Of a DNA stretch of 64,000 nt, positions 52,740-61,482 are shown piece after piece (the stretch's first letter is position 1; each line of letters starts with the position of its first letter). The stretch lies in assembly GCF_023169945.1 (NCBI RefSeq), contig NZ_AP025591.1, forward strand, positions 2,502,501 through 2,566,500. The letters are read 5' to 3'. The stretch is from Anaeromyxobacter oryzae (GTDB lineage Bacteria; Myxococcota; Myxococcia; Myxococcales; Anaeromyxobacteraceae). The notes under the pieces are model-generated. The model was not told the DNA's origin and ran no database searches. It worked only from the letters and a program-made list of their open reading frames with translations. Made by a program: the position numbers and the translations under genes.

Positions 52740-54113
52740 ATGACCGCTTCCCTCGCCCGCGGCGCCCTGGACCTCATCGGCGACACGCCGCTCGTCCGCG
52801 TCTCGCGCCTCGACACCGGCCCGTGCGAGCTCTGGCTCAAGCTGGAGAGCCAGAACCCCGGCGGCTCGATCAAGGACCGGATCGGGCGCTCGATGATCGA
52901 GGCCGCGGAGCAGGACGGCAAGCTCGGGCCGCACCAGCGGCGCCTCGTCGAGGCGACCGCGGGGAACACCGGGCTCGGGCTCGCCCTCGTCGCCGCGCAG
53001 AAGGGCTACGCGCTCACGCTCGTCATCCCGGACAAGATGAGCCGGGAGAAGATCCTGCACCTCAAGGCGCTCGGCGCGCGCGTCGTCATCACCCGCTCCG
53101 ACGTCGAGAAGGGCCACCCCGACTACTACCAGGACCTGGCGCTCGCGATCGCGCGCGAGGACGGCGCGTTCTTCGTGAACCAGTTCGAGAACCCGGCCAA
53201 CCCGCTCGCCCACGAGCGGACGACCGGGCCGGAGATCGCCGCGGCGCTCGGCGGGAAGCTCGACGCGATGGTGGTCGGGGTCGGCTCGGGCGGCACGCTC
53301 ACGGGCCTCTCCCGCGCGTTCGCGCGCCTCGTGCCCGGCTGCGAGATGGTGCTCGCCGATCCCGAGGGCTCGATCCTCGCGGGCTACGTCCGGACCGGCA
53401 AGATCGGCAAGGCGGGGTCGTGGGTGGTGGAGGGGATCGGCGAGGACTTCGTCCCCGCGAACGCCGACCTCTCCCGCGTCCGCCACGCCTACACCGTCCC
53501 GGATCGCGAGAGCCTCGCCGCGGCCCGCGACCTGCTGCGCCACGAGGGGATCCTCGGCGGCTCCTCGACGGGCACGCTCCTCGCCGCCGCGCTCCGCCAC
53601 TGCCGCGCGCAATCCGAGCCGCGGCGCGTCTGCACGCTCGTCCCGGACTCCGGCAACAAGTACCTCTCGAAGATGTACGACGACTTCTGGATGGCCGATC
53701 AGGGCTTCCTGGACCGGACGCCCACCGGGGATCTCCGGGAGCTCGTCTCGCGGCGACACGCGGAGGGCGCGGTCGTGACCGTGAAGCCCGACGAGCCGCT
53801 CCTGATCGCCTACGGCCGGATGAAGCAGCACGACGTCTCGCAGCTGCCGGTGCTCGAGGCCGGGAAGGTGGTAGGCATCCTCGACGAGTCCGACCTGCTC
53901 GCCGCGGCGGCCGACGACGAGGCCCGCCTCCGCGACGCCGTCCGCGATCACATGACGACGCGGCTCGAGACCGTCCCCGCGAGCGCCCGGGCGCGAGACC
54001 TCATGCCGCTGTTCGCGCAGGGGCTCGTAGCCATCGTCGTGGACGGCGACCAGTTCCTCGGGCTCGTTACGCGGATGGACGTCGTGAACCACCTGCGGCG
54101 CAAGCTGCACTGA
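52740..54113 (+). CDS. cbs: Cystathionine beta-synthase
   Basis: A 457-residue PLP enzyme that condenses serine (or acetylserine) with homocysteine. The PLP lysine is Lys45 in NPGGSIKDR, with the substrate loop ATAGNTG, phosphate loop GVGSGGTLTG and SSTG near residue 280. Two CBS motifs form the C-terminal regulatory region (about 340-457), as in the animal-type enzyme. No heme-binding N-terminal extension is present. The usual partner cystathionine gamma-lyase is not next to it. The longer ATG at 52704 would lie beside a terminator hairpin and adds no conserved sequence. Confidence 0.9.
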   Translation: MTASLARGALDLIGDTPLVRVSRLDTGPCELWLKLESQNPGGSIKDRIGRSMIEAAEQDGKLGPHQRRLVEATAGNTGLGLALVAAQKGYALTLVIPDKMSREKILHLKALGARVVITRSDVEKGHPDYYQDLALAIAREDGAFFVNQFENPANPLAHERTTGPEIAAALGGKLDAMVVGVGSGGTLTGLSRAFARLVPGCEMVLADPEGSILAGYVRTGKIGKAGSWVVEGIGEDFVPANADLSRVRHAYTVPDRESLAAARDLLRHEGILGGSSTGTLLAAALRHCRAQSEPRRVCTLVPDSGNKYLSKMYDDFWMADQGFLDRTPTGDLRELVSRRHAEGAVVTVKPDEPLLIAYGRMKQHDVSQLPVLEAGKVVGILDESDLLAAAADDEARLRDAVRDHMTTRLETVPASARARDLMPLFAQGLVAIVVDGDQFLGLVTRMDVVNHLRRKLH

Positions 54114-54139
54114 GAGGACGTCCTCCCTCTCCCCGCCGG

Positions 54140-54350
54140 ACGATCTCGCTTCCGCTGTTCGTACTCCCTCTCTCCCGCCCGTACGTTCGCGCTTCCTTGG
54201 TTCACGCTCCCTCTCCCCCGCGCGGCTTCACGCGTGGGGGAGAGGGCGGTGGCCGTGGTGAGGGGGCCGTACGATCTCGCTTCCGCTGTTCGTACTCCCT
54301 CTCCCCCGCGCAGCTTCATCGCGTGGGGGAGAGGGCCGGGGTGAGGGGGC
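54140..54350. repeat. Tandemly arranged palindromic and direct repeats
   Basis: Two copies of a palindromic unit (about 54207-54265 and 54295-54350; arms CTCCCTCTCCCCCGCG and CGTGGGGGAGAGGG). An exact 33-bp direct repeat (54140-54172 and 54271-54303, beginning ACGATCTCGCTTCC) recurs with a 131-bp period. The same palindrome core occurs inside the giant gene and pbpC. It lies directly after cbs and may also terminate it. The rest of the gap 54114-54801 shows only the palindrome at 54590. Confidence 0.8.
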
Positions 54351-54589
54351 GCCTCCGCTACGCGATCCGCCCCCATTCTCTCGACGTGAACCACGACCTG
54401 GGCCATCGTTTCCCGTGAGCGGGCAGGCCGCTCCGTGGGCCGGGCCGGTCCTTCACGGCGGTGCTCGGGACGCGGGACTTTGCCGCCGCAGATGATCGGA
54501 CGGTTCCGTGCGCGCGGGGCCGGCGCACGTCCGCTCGTGCCAGCCGCGACGGCGTTCACTGCGGCGGCGCGTGCAAGGCCGCTCGGCGG

Positions 54590-54608
54590 CTGTCACGATC
54601 CGTGACAG
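54590..54608. promoter_or_regulatory. Operator-like palindrome upstream of DUF4424-like gene
   Basis: CTGTCACG-ATC-CGTGACAG is a perfect 8-bp inverted repeat with a 3-nt centre, the size and form of a dimeric repressor site. A TAAAGT at 54615-54620 beside it could be a -10 element. It is about 194 bp upstream of the ATG at 54802. The regulator is unknown. Confidence 0.45.
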
Positions 54609-54801
54609 GCCGGCTAAAGTACTGCGGGCCGGTCCGTACGAAACGCCCGGTCCCTGCGCTCCGGCGCGAAGGCCCGTCCCGGCTGTCTCCGCTGCAGTGG
54701 GCGATCGCGCTGCTGGCGGACGGAAGCAGGAACGACGTTCACGCCCGCCGCCGAGATCGCGACGCTCTGCTAGAACGGAGTGTCGAAGGCGACCGGGACC
54801 A

Positions 54802-55760
54802 ATGAGAACCTGCAGGTACTTGGTGTTCGTGGTGGCGGTGCTCGTGTGTGGCTCCCCTTCCCAGGCGGCGGAGGGCCCCGGAGGCCCGGTCGTCACGGGT
54901 GTCATCCCCGTCGGCAGTGCGAGCGCGGTGAAGCTGAAAGCGGTGCAGCTTCGTGTCGGCAGTCGCGTCGTGTTCGAGCAGCGCTTCGTGAACGAAACGG
55001 GAAAAGCGATCGTTCAGGATGTCGAGATACGCGGGCCGGATGCTGGGTACGATCCGGCGAACGACTCCTGGTATGAGCTCGAGAACCTGACGGTCACCAT
55101 CAACGGAGTCCCGTTGCCGCTGCGGCCCATCCATGCGGCGTTCGATTCGGCCTCGCCTCATCCGAAGGACGTCTCAGCGCGGCTGATGCGTGCGGGTCTT
55201 CACGTCTCGACCTTCGGTGGAATGCAGAATGTCTTCCGGGTGAGTGCCGACGGTGGCCGAACGGCGTTGTGGTCGCGATCGGAGATCGGGAGGCTCTCGC
55301 GGAGTGTTCGCGACGAGCTCGTCGCGGGGGGCTCCTCTCCGAGGATCCCGATCCCATGCCGCAGTGGATCCTGCGGACGAGGTATCAGTGGGTTCAGGAG
55401 TTTCCCTCAGGCGTTCCGGTCGTCGTTCGGGTGGAGTACACGCCTCCTGTGGCGATCGAGGAGGGTGTCGTAGAGACGACGTACGCCAAGGAGGCCTGTC
55501 TCGAGGGAGGGAGTCTCCCGAAAGCGGAGTACACCGGGTCCTGGGTCACCGTTGGTCTCGCCGCGTTCTCGATGTGGAACGGGCCCATCGACCTTCTCGA
55601 CATGGAGGCCGCCGTGACCTCGGGAGATTTCGTCGGCGCGTGCTGGGAAGGCTCCGTGAGCCGCAAAGGGTCCAGAGTGCTCGCCAGAGCAGAGCGTCTC
55701 GTTCCCAAGAGGGACGTGACGGTGTTCTTCTTCGAGAAGGCTCTTCGTTCTCCGCAGTGA
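54802..55760 (+). pseudogene. DUF4424-like exported protein, frameshifted at a G6 run
   Basis: Two frames together make one exported protein of about 319 residues. Frame 1 from 54802 has a signal peptide (ending SPSQAAEG) and reads to RDELVAGG. From the GGGGGG run at 55326-55331 the sense continues one base back as LLSEDPDPMPQWILRTRYQW to the stop at 55760. Restoring one G joins VAGG to LLSEDP seamlessly, so one base was lost. The joined sequence resembles DUF4424. Base composition is visibly less GC-rich than the neighbours, suggesting transfer. It could be a dead gene, a phase-variable one, a slippage-read gene or a sequencing error in a homopolymer. Confidence 0.7.
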
Positions 55761-55926
55761 AGCTCGAGACGTCGCGTATCGGTCACGCCGCGGATCCACC
55801 ACCGCCACGAGGGCGGGGTGGGGCCCTCGTGGCGCGCCGGAGCGGAGCTTGCCGAGGGCACGCGGGTACCGATCCCTCGGACCGCTACAGGCGGTGAACG
55901 CGAACGATCGCCCGCGCTCCGCGCCG

Positions 55927-56484
55927 CTACATGTGCTGGCCACCCAGCGTGTACGACCCGTCGGACATGTGCTGGCACACGCCGGTCGTGGTGCCACCAC
56001 CGCCGCCGCCCCCGCCCATGTGATCCTCGACCTCGCCGCAGCGGGCCACCTGGTGCTCCGCCCAGTCGTGCATCGCCGTGGCGTGCCGCGCGGCCTCCGC
56101 GTGGTTCGCCGCCATGTCCGTGGACGTGCAGGCGACGGCGGCGTGATGATCGAGCTCCGCCTTCATCGCGTCGGCGCCGCAGCCCATGTCGGCGTCGCCC
56201 ATGTGCCCGCTCATGCCGGAGAGGCTCTCGTCCAGCGAAGGGCTCATCCCCTGCATCTGATTCACCATCGGCCGGACGTGGCCGTCGTACGAGTCGTGGG
56301 CGGACCGGCACGCGGTCACGTCGGTCGTCGCCTGCTCGGTCGACGCGTAGCTCGTCGCCGACGTGGAGACGCCCTGCGCCAGGCTCGAGTACTTCTGCAC
56401 GTCCGCCGCGGTCGCGGTCGGGTGCGAGCTGCCGCCGCACGCCGCCAGCACCGCCATCGCCATCGCTCCCAGGATCGTTCGCAT
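55927..56484 (-). CDS. His/Met-rich lipoprotein downstream of cusA
   Basis: A 185-residue lipoprotein of unknown family. The signal ends in the lipobox LAAC (Cys16). The mature part is helical and rich in His and Met (HMGDADMGC, ELDHHAAVAC, NHAEAARHATAMHDWAEHQ), then a Gly run and a Cys/His/Met tail ending GGQHM. This composition suggests copper or other soft-metal binding in the periplasm or at the outer membrane. It lies 121 bp after cusA on the same strand with its own GAGGAGG ribosome site, so it probably works with the CusABC exporter. Role inferred only. Confidence 0.75.
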   Translation of the reverse strand: MRTILGAMAMAVLAACGGSSHPTATAADVQKYSSLAQGVSTSATSYASTEQATTDVTACRSAHDSYDGHVRPMVNQMQGMSPSLDESLSGMSGHMGDADMGCGADAMKAELDHHAAVACTSTDMAANHAEAARHATAMHDWAEHQVARCGEVEDHMGGGGGGGGTTTGVCQHMSDGSYTLGGQHM

Positions 56485-56605
56485 GCGACCTCCTCTGCGA
56501 GTGGACCTCGCGGAGCGCGCGGAGTTGCCAGGGACGGTGGGTCGCCCCCGGCGAGGGACGGAGCCGGGCCGCACCCGCTCGGCCCCCCCTCGTCCGCGCA
56601 TGGAC

Positions 56606-59600
56606 CTACGCCGCCGCGCTCGCCTCGCCCTCCTCGGCCGGCAGCGGCTTGCCGATCTCGCGCTTCTTCCAGAGGAAGTAGATGGCAGGATAGACGAGCA
56701 GCTCGAGCAGGAACGACGTCGCGAGGCCGCCCACCATCGGGGCCGCGATCCGCTTCATGAGGTCCGAGCCGGTGCCGGTGGACCACATGATCGGGAGGAG
56801 GCCCATCATCGCGGCGCAGACCGTCATCATCTTCGGCCGGACGCGCTTCACCGCGCCGTGGATGATCGCCTCGACGAGGCCCGCCTCGTCCCTCACGAGC
56901 CCCTTCTTCCGGTACTCGCCGTAGGAGAGATCGAGGAAGAGGAGCATGAAGACGCCGGTCTCGGCGTCGAGCCCCATGAGCGCGATGAGGCCGACCCACA
57001 CCGCGATCGAGACGTTGTAGCCGAGCCCCCACAGGAGCCAGACCGCGCCGATCGCGGAGAACGGCACCGCGAGCATCACGATCGACGCCTTGAAGGCGCT
57101 CTTCGTGTTCATGTAGAGCAGGCCGAAGATGAGGACGAGCGTGAGCGGCACGATGAGCTTCAGCCGCTCCTTCACCCGGAGCATGTTCTCGTACTGGCCG
57201 CTCCAGGACACCGAGTAGCCGGCGGGGAGCTGCACGTTCGCGGCGACCGCCGCCTTGGCGCGCTCGACGTAGCGGCCGACGTCGGTCTTCGAGGTGTCGA
57301 AGTCCACGTAGACGTAGCCGGAGAGGAGCCCGTTCTCGTCGCGGATCATCGACGGGCCCTGGGCGAGCTGCACGTCCGCGATCTCCTCCATGGGGATCTG
57401 CCCCTTGCCGCCGGGGAGCGGCAGGAGGACGCGCCGGAGCGCCTCGAGGTCGTCGCGGTAGTCGCGGGCGTACCGGACGTTCACGCCGTAGCGCTCGCGC
57501 CCCTCGACCGTCGTGGTCTGGTTGTCGCCGCCCACGGCCGTCATGACGAGCATGTTCGCGTCGTCGACCGAGAGGCCATAGCGGGCGAGCTGCTCGCGCT
57601 TCAGCACGAAGTCGAGGAAGTAGCCGCCGGCGACGCGCTCGGCGTACACGCTGCGCGTGCCCTGGACGTGCTGCACGGCGGCCTCGATGTCCTTCGCGAC
57701 CTTCTCGACCACCGTGAGGTCGGCGCCCGACACCTTGATGCCGACCGGCGTCCGGATGCCGGTCGAGAGCATGTCGAGACGGCCCTTGATGGGCATGGTC
57801 CAGGCGTTGGAGATGCCGGGCAGCCGGAGCGCCTCGTCCATCTCCTGGATGAGGTCCTCCTCCGAGATCCGGTCGTGCCAGAACGGCCGGAGGACGCCCT
57901 TGACCCAGCCCGGCGCCCACGAGGAGTACCAGCGCGGGCGCTCCCGCCACTGGGCCTCCGGCTTCAGGACGACGGTCGTCTCCATCATCGTGAAGGGGGC
58001 GGGGTCTGTCGACGTGTTGGCGCGGCCGGCCTTCCCGAAGACGCGCTCCACCTCGGGGAAGGTCTTCAGGATCTTGTCCTGGATCTGGAGCGCGCGCTGC
58101 GCCTCCGCGACCGACATGCCGGGCTCCACCGCGGACGGCATGTAGAGGATCGTGCCCTCCCGGAGCGGCGGCATGAACTCGCTGCCGAGCTTCAGGTAGA
58201 TCGGGATCGTGGAGAGCACGAGGAGCAGCGCGACCGCGATGGTCGCCTTCGCGTGCCGGACCACGAACCGGCAGGGCGGCTCGTAGATCCGGTGGAGGAA
58301 GGCGCTGATCGGGTGGCGCTCCTCCGAGTAGTACTTCCCCACGGCCACGCCGTTCACGAGCCACGCGAGCGGGCGCGGGCGGAGCTTGAACGGCTCGACG
58401 CGGGCGAACAGCATGCGCATCGCGGGATCGAGCGTGATCGCGAGGAGCGCCGCGATCGCCATCGCGAGGTTCTTCGAGTACGCGAGCGGGCGGAAGAGCC
58501 GGCCCTCCTGATCGACGAGGGTGAAGACCGGCATGAACGCCACGGCCACCACGAGCAGCGAGAAGAAGACGCCCGGGCCGACCTCCAGGAGCGCCTCGAG
58601 GCGCACCTTGTGGAAGTCGCCCTTCTTCCCGTCCGCGATCCAGTGGTGGATCTTGTTGTACGCGTTCTCCACCTCGACGATGGCGCCGTCCACGAGCACG
58701 CCGATGGAGATCGCGATCCCCGCGAGCGACATGAGGTTCGCGCCCTGGCCCATCGCGTACATGGGGATGAACGCGAGGGCCACCGACACCGGGATCGTGA
58801 CGATGGGCACGATCGCGGAGGGCACGTGCCAGAGGAAGATCAGGATCACGACGGAGACGATGAGGATCTCCTCGAGCAGCTTTCCCTTCACGTTCTCGAT
58901 GGCGTGCCCGATGAGCTCGGAGCGATCGTAGGTGGTCACCACCTCGACGCCCTTCGGCAGGGACGGCTTCAGCTCGTCGAGCTTGGTCTTCACCCGCTCG
59001 ATGACGTTCAGCGCGTTCTCTCCGGCGCGCATCACCACGATGCCGCCCACGGCGTCGCCCTGGCCGTCGAGGTCGGCGATGCCGCGGCGCATCTCCGGGC
59101 CGAGCTGGACGGTCGCGACGTCCTTCACGAGCACGGGGGTGCCGCCCTCCGCCTTCAGCACGAGGCTCTCGAGGTCCTGGATCGACTTCACGTAGCCGCG
59201 GCCGCGGACCATGTACTCGCGGCCGGAGAGCTCGACGAGGCGACCGCCGACGTCGTTGTTGCCCCGGCGCACCGCCTGGACCACGGCGTCGAGCGGGATG
59301 CCGTAGGAGGCGAGGGCGTTCGGGTTCACCGTGATCTGGTATTGCCGCACCTGGCCGCCGACGGTCGCGACCTCGGAGACGCCGGGCACGCTCTGGACCG
59401 CGTAGCGGACGAACCAGTCCTGCAGCGAGCGGAGCTCGTCCGACCCGTGCGTCCCGGTGTGATCGACGAGGGCGTACTGGTACACCCAGCCCACGCTCGT
59501 CGCGTCGGGGCCGAGCTCGGTCGAGACGCCCTGCGGGAGCTGCGGGGTGATCTTGGACAGGTACTCGAGGACGCGGCTCCGCGCCCAGTACATGTCCGTG

Positions 59601-59896
59601 CCGTCCTCGAAGATGACGTAGACGTAGGAGAAGCCGAAGTCGGAGAACCCGCGGACCGCCTTCACCTTCGGCGCGCCGAGGAGCGCGGAGGTGATGGGGT
59701 ACGTCACCTGGTCCTCGATGATGTCCGGGCTCCGGTCCCACTTCGAGTAGACGATCACCTGCGTGTCGGAGAGGTCCGGCAGGGCGTCGAGCGGGATGTT
59801 CCGCATCGACCACCACGCGCCGAGGAGCGCGACGATCGTCGCGGCGATGACGAGGATGCGGTTCTCGGCGGAGAACCGGATGATCCGCTTGATCAT
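56606..59896 (-). CDS. cusA: CusA-type heavy-metal RND efflux pump
   Basis: A 1096-residue inner-membrane proton-driven pump with twelve helices and two large periplasmic loops. The heavy-metal RND signature is clear (DALPDLSDTQVIVYSKW; later GLDAETGVFMLLFLDLSY). Methionines used by CusA to hand on Cu(I)/Ag(I) are in conserved places, including the FTMMETT and LDMLSTGI segments. Asp and Glu of the proton relay are present in helix 4 (VLVDGAIVEVENA). Length is as in E. coli CusA (1047) with a short C-terminal extension. It starts 2 bp after the cusB stop. Confidence 0.94.
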   Translation of the reverse strand: MIKRIIRFSAENRILVIAATIVALLGAWWSMRNIPLDALPDLSDTQVIVYSKWDRSPDIIEDQVTYPITSALLGAPKVKAVRGFSDFGFSYVYVIFEDGTDMYWARSRVLEYLSKITPQLPQGVSTELGPDATSVGWVYQYALVDHTGTHGSDELRSLQDWFVRYAVQSVPGVSEVATVGGQVRQYQITVNPNALASYGIPLDAVVQAVRRGNNDVGGRLVELSGREYMVRGRGYVKSIQDLESLVLKAEGGTPVLVKDVATVQLGPEMRRGIADLDGQGDAVGGIVVMRAGENALNVIERVKTKLDELKPSLPKGVEVVTTYDRSELIGHAIENVKGKLLEEILIVSVVILIFLWHVPSAIVPIVTIPVSVALAFIPMYAMGQGANLMSLAGIAISIGVLVDGAIVEVENAYNKIHHWIADGKKGDFHKVRLEALLEVGPGVFFSLLVVAVAFMPVFTLVDQEGRLFRPLAYSKNLAMAIAALLAITLDPAMRMLFARVEPFKLRPRPLAWLVNGVAVGKYYSEERHPISAFLHRIYEPPCRFVVRHAKATIAVALLLVLSTIPIYLKLGSEFMPPLREGTILYMPSAVEPGMSVAEAQRALQIQDKILKTFPEVERVFGKAGRANTSTDPAPFTMMETTVVLKPEAQWRERPRWYSSWAPGWVKGVLRPFWHDRISEEDLIQEMDEALRLPGISNAWTMPIKGRLDMLSTGIRTPVGIKVSGADLTVVEKVAKDIEAAVQHVQGTRSVYAERVAGGYFLDFVLKREQLARYGLSVDDANMLVMTAVGGDNQTTTVEGRERYGVNVRYARDYRDDLEALRRVLLPLPGGKGQIPMEEIADVQLAQGPSMIRDENGLLSGYVYVDFDTSKTDVGRYVERAKAAVAANVQLPAGYSVSWSGQYENMLRVKERLKLIVPLTLVLIFGLLYMNTKSAFKASIVMLAVPFSAIGAVWLLWGLGYNVSIAVWVGLIALMGLDAETGVFMLLFLDLSYGEYRKKGLVRDEAGLVEAIIHGAVKRVRPKMMTVCAAMMGLLPIMWSTGTGSDLMKRIAAPMVGGLATSFLLELLVYPAIYFLWKKREIGKPLPAEEGEASAAA

Positions 59897-59898
59897 CG

Positions 59899-61482
59899 CT
59901 ACTTCCCCCCGCGGCCGGCGTGTGGATCGGCGGTCCCGCCGGTGGCACCGGTGCCGGCCGCCTTCGCGGGCGCCTTCGCCGCGCCGCCGGCCATGGCGGC
60001 GAGCGACGCGCGGAGCCGCGACTCGGAGTCGACGAGGAAGTTCGCGCCGGTGACGATCTCCTCCCCGGCGTGGAGGCCCTCGAGCACCTCGACGTGGCGG
60101 CCGTCGCCCTCGCCGAGCTTCACCTCGCGCGGCTGGAACGTCCCGCCGCCCATCGCGACGAAGACCACCTGCATCGTGCCCGAGTCGATCGCCGCGTCGG
60201 CGGGGACGACCAGGCCGCGCCGACGCGGCCCCTCGATCAGCACCTCGCCGAACATCTCGGGCTTGAGCTCGCCGCTCGCGTTCGGGAACTCCAGGCGGAC
60301 CTTGGCCGTCCGGGTCTTCGGATCGAGGATCGGATCGATGAACGCGACGCGGCCCTGGAACTTCTTGCCGGGGTAGGCGCGGAGCGTGAGCGTCGCCCTG
60401 AGCCCGACGGAGACGTGCTGCAGCTCGGTCTCGTACACGTCGGCGAGCACCCACACGCGCGAGAGGTCGACGATCTCGTATGGCATCGAGCCGGCCTCGA
60501 CGCGCATGCCGGGGACCACGTCGCGCTTCGTCACGACGCCCGTCGCAGGGGAGTAGAACATGAGGTTCTTCGTCGCCTCGCCGGTCCGCTCGACGCGCGC
60601 GATCTCCTGGGCCGGCACGTCCCAGAGCTCGAGCTTCCGCCGCGCCGCCGCGACCAGGGAGTCGCCGTCCTGCGCCGCGCCGGCGCCCGCGAGCTCGCCA
60701 CGGGTGCGAAGCGCCACGAGCAGCTCCTGCTGCGCCGCGACCAGGTCCGGGCTGTACATCGCGAAGAGCGGCTGCCCCTTCTGGACCATCTTCCCGATGA
60801 ACGTGGCGTGATCGTGCTCGATGAACCCGCCCACCTTCACGTTCACGTGGTGGACGCGGGTCTCGTCGATCGCGACCCGGCCCGCGGTCCGCCAGGCGCC
60901 GCCCACGTCGCCCTCGCTGACCTTCGTGGTGCGGAGCCCGATGAGCTGCTGGCGCGCGGGCTCGATGGTCACGGTCGACAGCCCCTCGGGCGTCGGGCCG
61001 GAGGCGGGGGCGCCGGCGGACAGGGGCTCCATCTTGACGAGCTTCATGCCGCAGATCGGGCAGTCGCCCGGATGGTCCTGGACGATGCTCGGGTGCATCG
61101 GGCAGGTCCACTGGGGCTTGGTCGCCGTCGCGGTCGCCGCCGTCCCGGCCGTCGCGGCACCCGCCGCCACGGCGGGCGCCGCGGCCGCCGCCACCTTCAC
61201 GAGCTTCATCCCGCAGATCGGGCAGTCGCCCGGGTGGTCCTGCGTGATCGACGGGTGCATCGGGCACTGGTAGAGCGGCTTCGCCTCCGCCGGCTTCTGC
61301 CCGGCCGCGGCCGCGGCGGCGCCGTCCGCGCCGTCGCCGCCCGCGCGCCCGGCGAGCACCACCGCGCCGCCACCGAGGGCGGCGCCGACCAGGACCGCCG
61401 CCGCAAGGACGAGCGCGCCGCGTCCACGCCTGCGCGGCACCACGGGAGCCGGGGTCTCGGGGATCTTCGTCGCGTCGCTCAC
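59899..61482 (-). CDS. cusB: CusB-type periplasmic adaptor with two heavy-metal-binding domains
   Basis: A 527-residue membrane fusion protein joining CusA to CusC. An N-terminal membrane helix (about 22-45) is followed by two copies of a 24-residue metal-binding domain, CPMHPSI-x-QDHPGDCPICGM (residues 71-94, Cys73/87/90; and 126-149, Cys127/141/144), joined by an Ala/Thr linker. The adaptor core (HHVNVKVGGFIE, FAMYSPDLVAAQQELL, hairpin, barrel) follows. Most homologues have one such domain or none. The GTG at 61482 overlaps the cusC stop (GTGA). Confidence 0.93.
   Translation of the reverse strand: MSDATKIPETPAPVVPRRRGRGALVLAAAVLVGAALGGGAVVLAGRAGGDGADGAAAAAAGQKPAEAKPLYQCPMHPSITQDHPGDCPICGMKLVKVAAAAAPAVAAGAATAGTAATATATKPQWTCPMHPSIVQDHPGDCPICGMKLVKMEPLSAGAPASGPTPEGLSTVTIEPARQQLIGLRTTKVSEGDVGGAWRTAGRVAIDETRVHHVNVKVGGFIEHDHATFIGKMVQKGQPLFAMYSPDLVAAQQELLVALRTRGELAGAGAAQDGDSLVAAARRKLELWDVPAQEIARVERTGEATKNLMFYSPATGVVTKRDVVPGMRVEAGSMPYEIVDLSRVWVLADVYETELQHVSVGLRATLTLRAYPGKKFQGRVAFIDPILDPKTRTAKVRLEFPNASGELKPEMFGEVLIEGPRRRGLVVPADAAIDSGTMQVVFVAMGGGTFQPREVKLGEGDGRHVEVLEGLHAGEEIVTGANFLVDSESRLRASLAAMAGGAAKAPAKAAGTGATGGTADPHAGRGGK

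Noticed and set aside
57382..57405. TGGGGATCTGCCCCTTGCC as a sigma-54 promoter inside cusA
   Set aside because: Spacing between the GG and GC elements is off by one base or more, and it lies within and antisense to a coding sequence.
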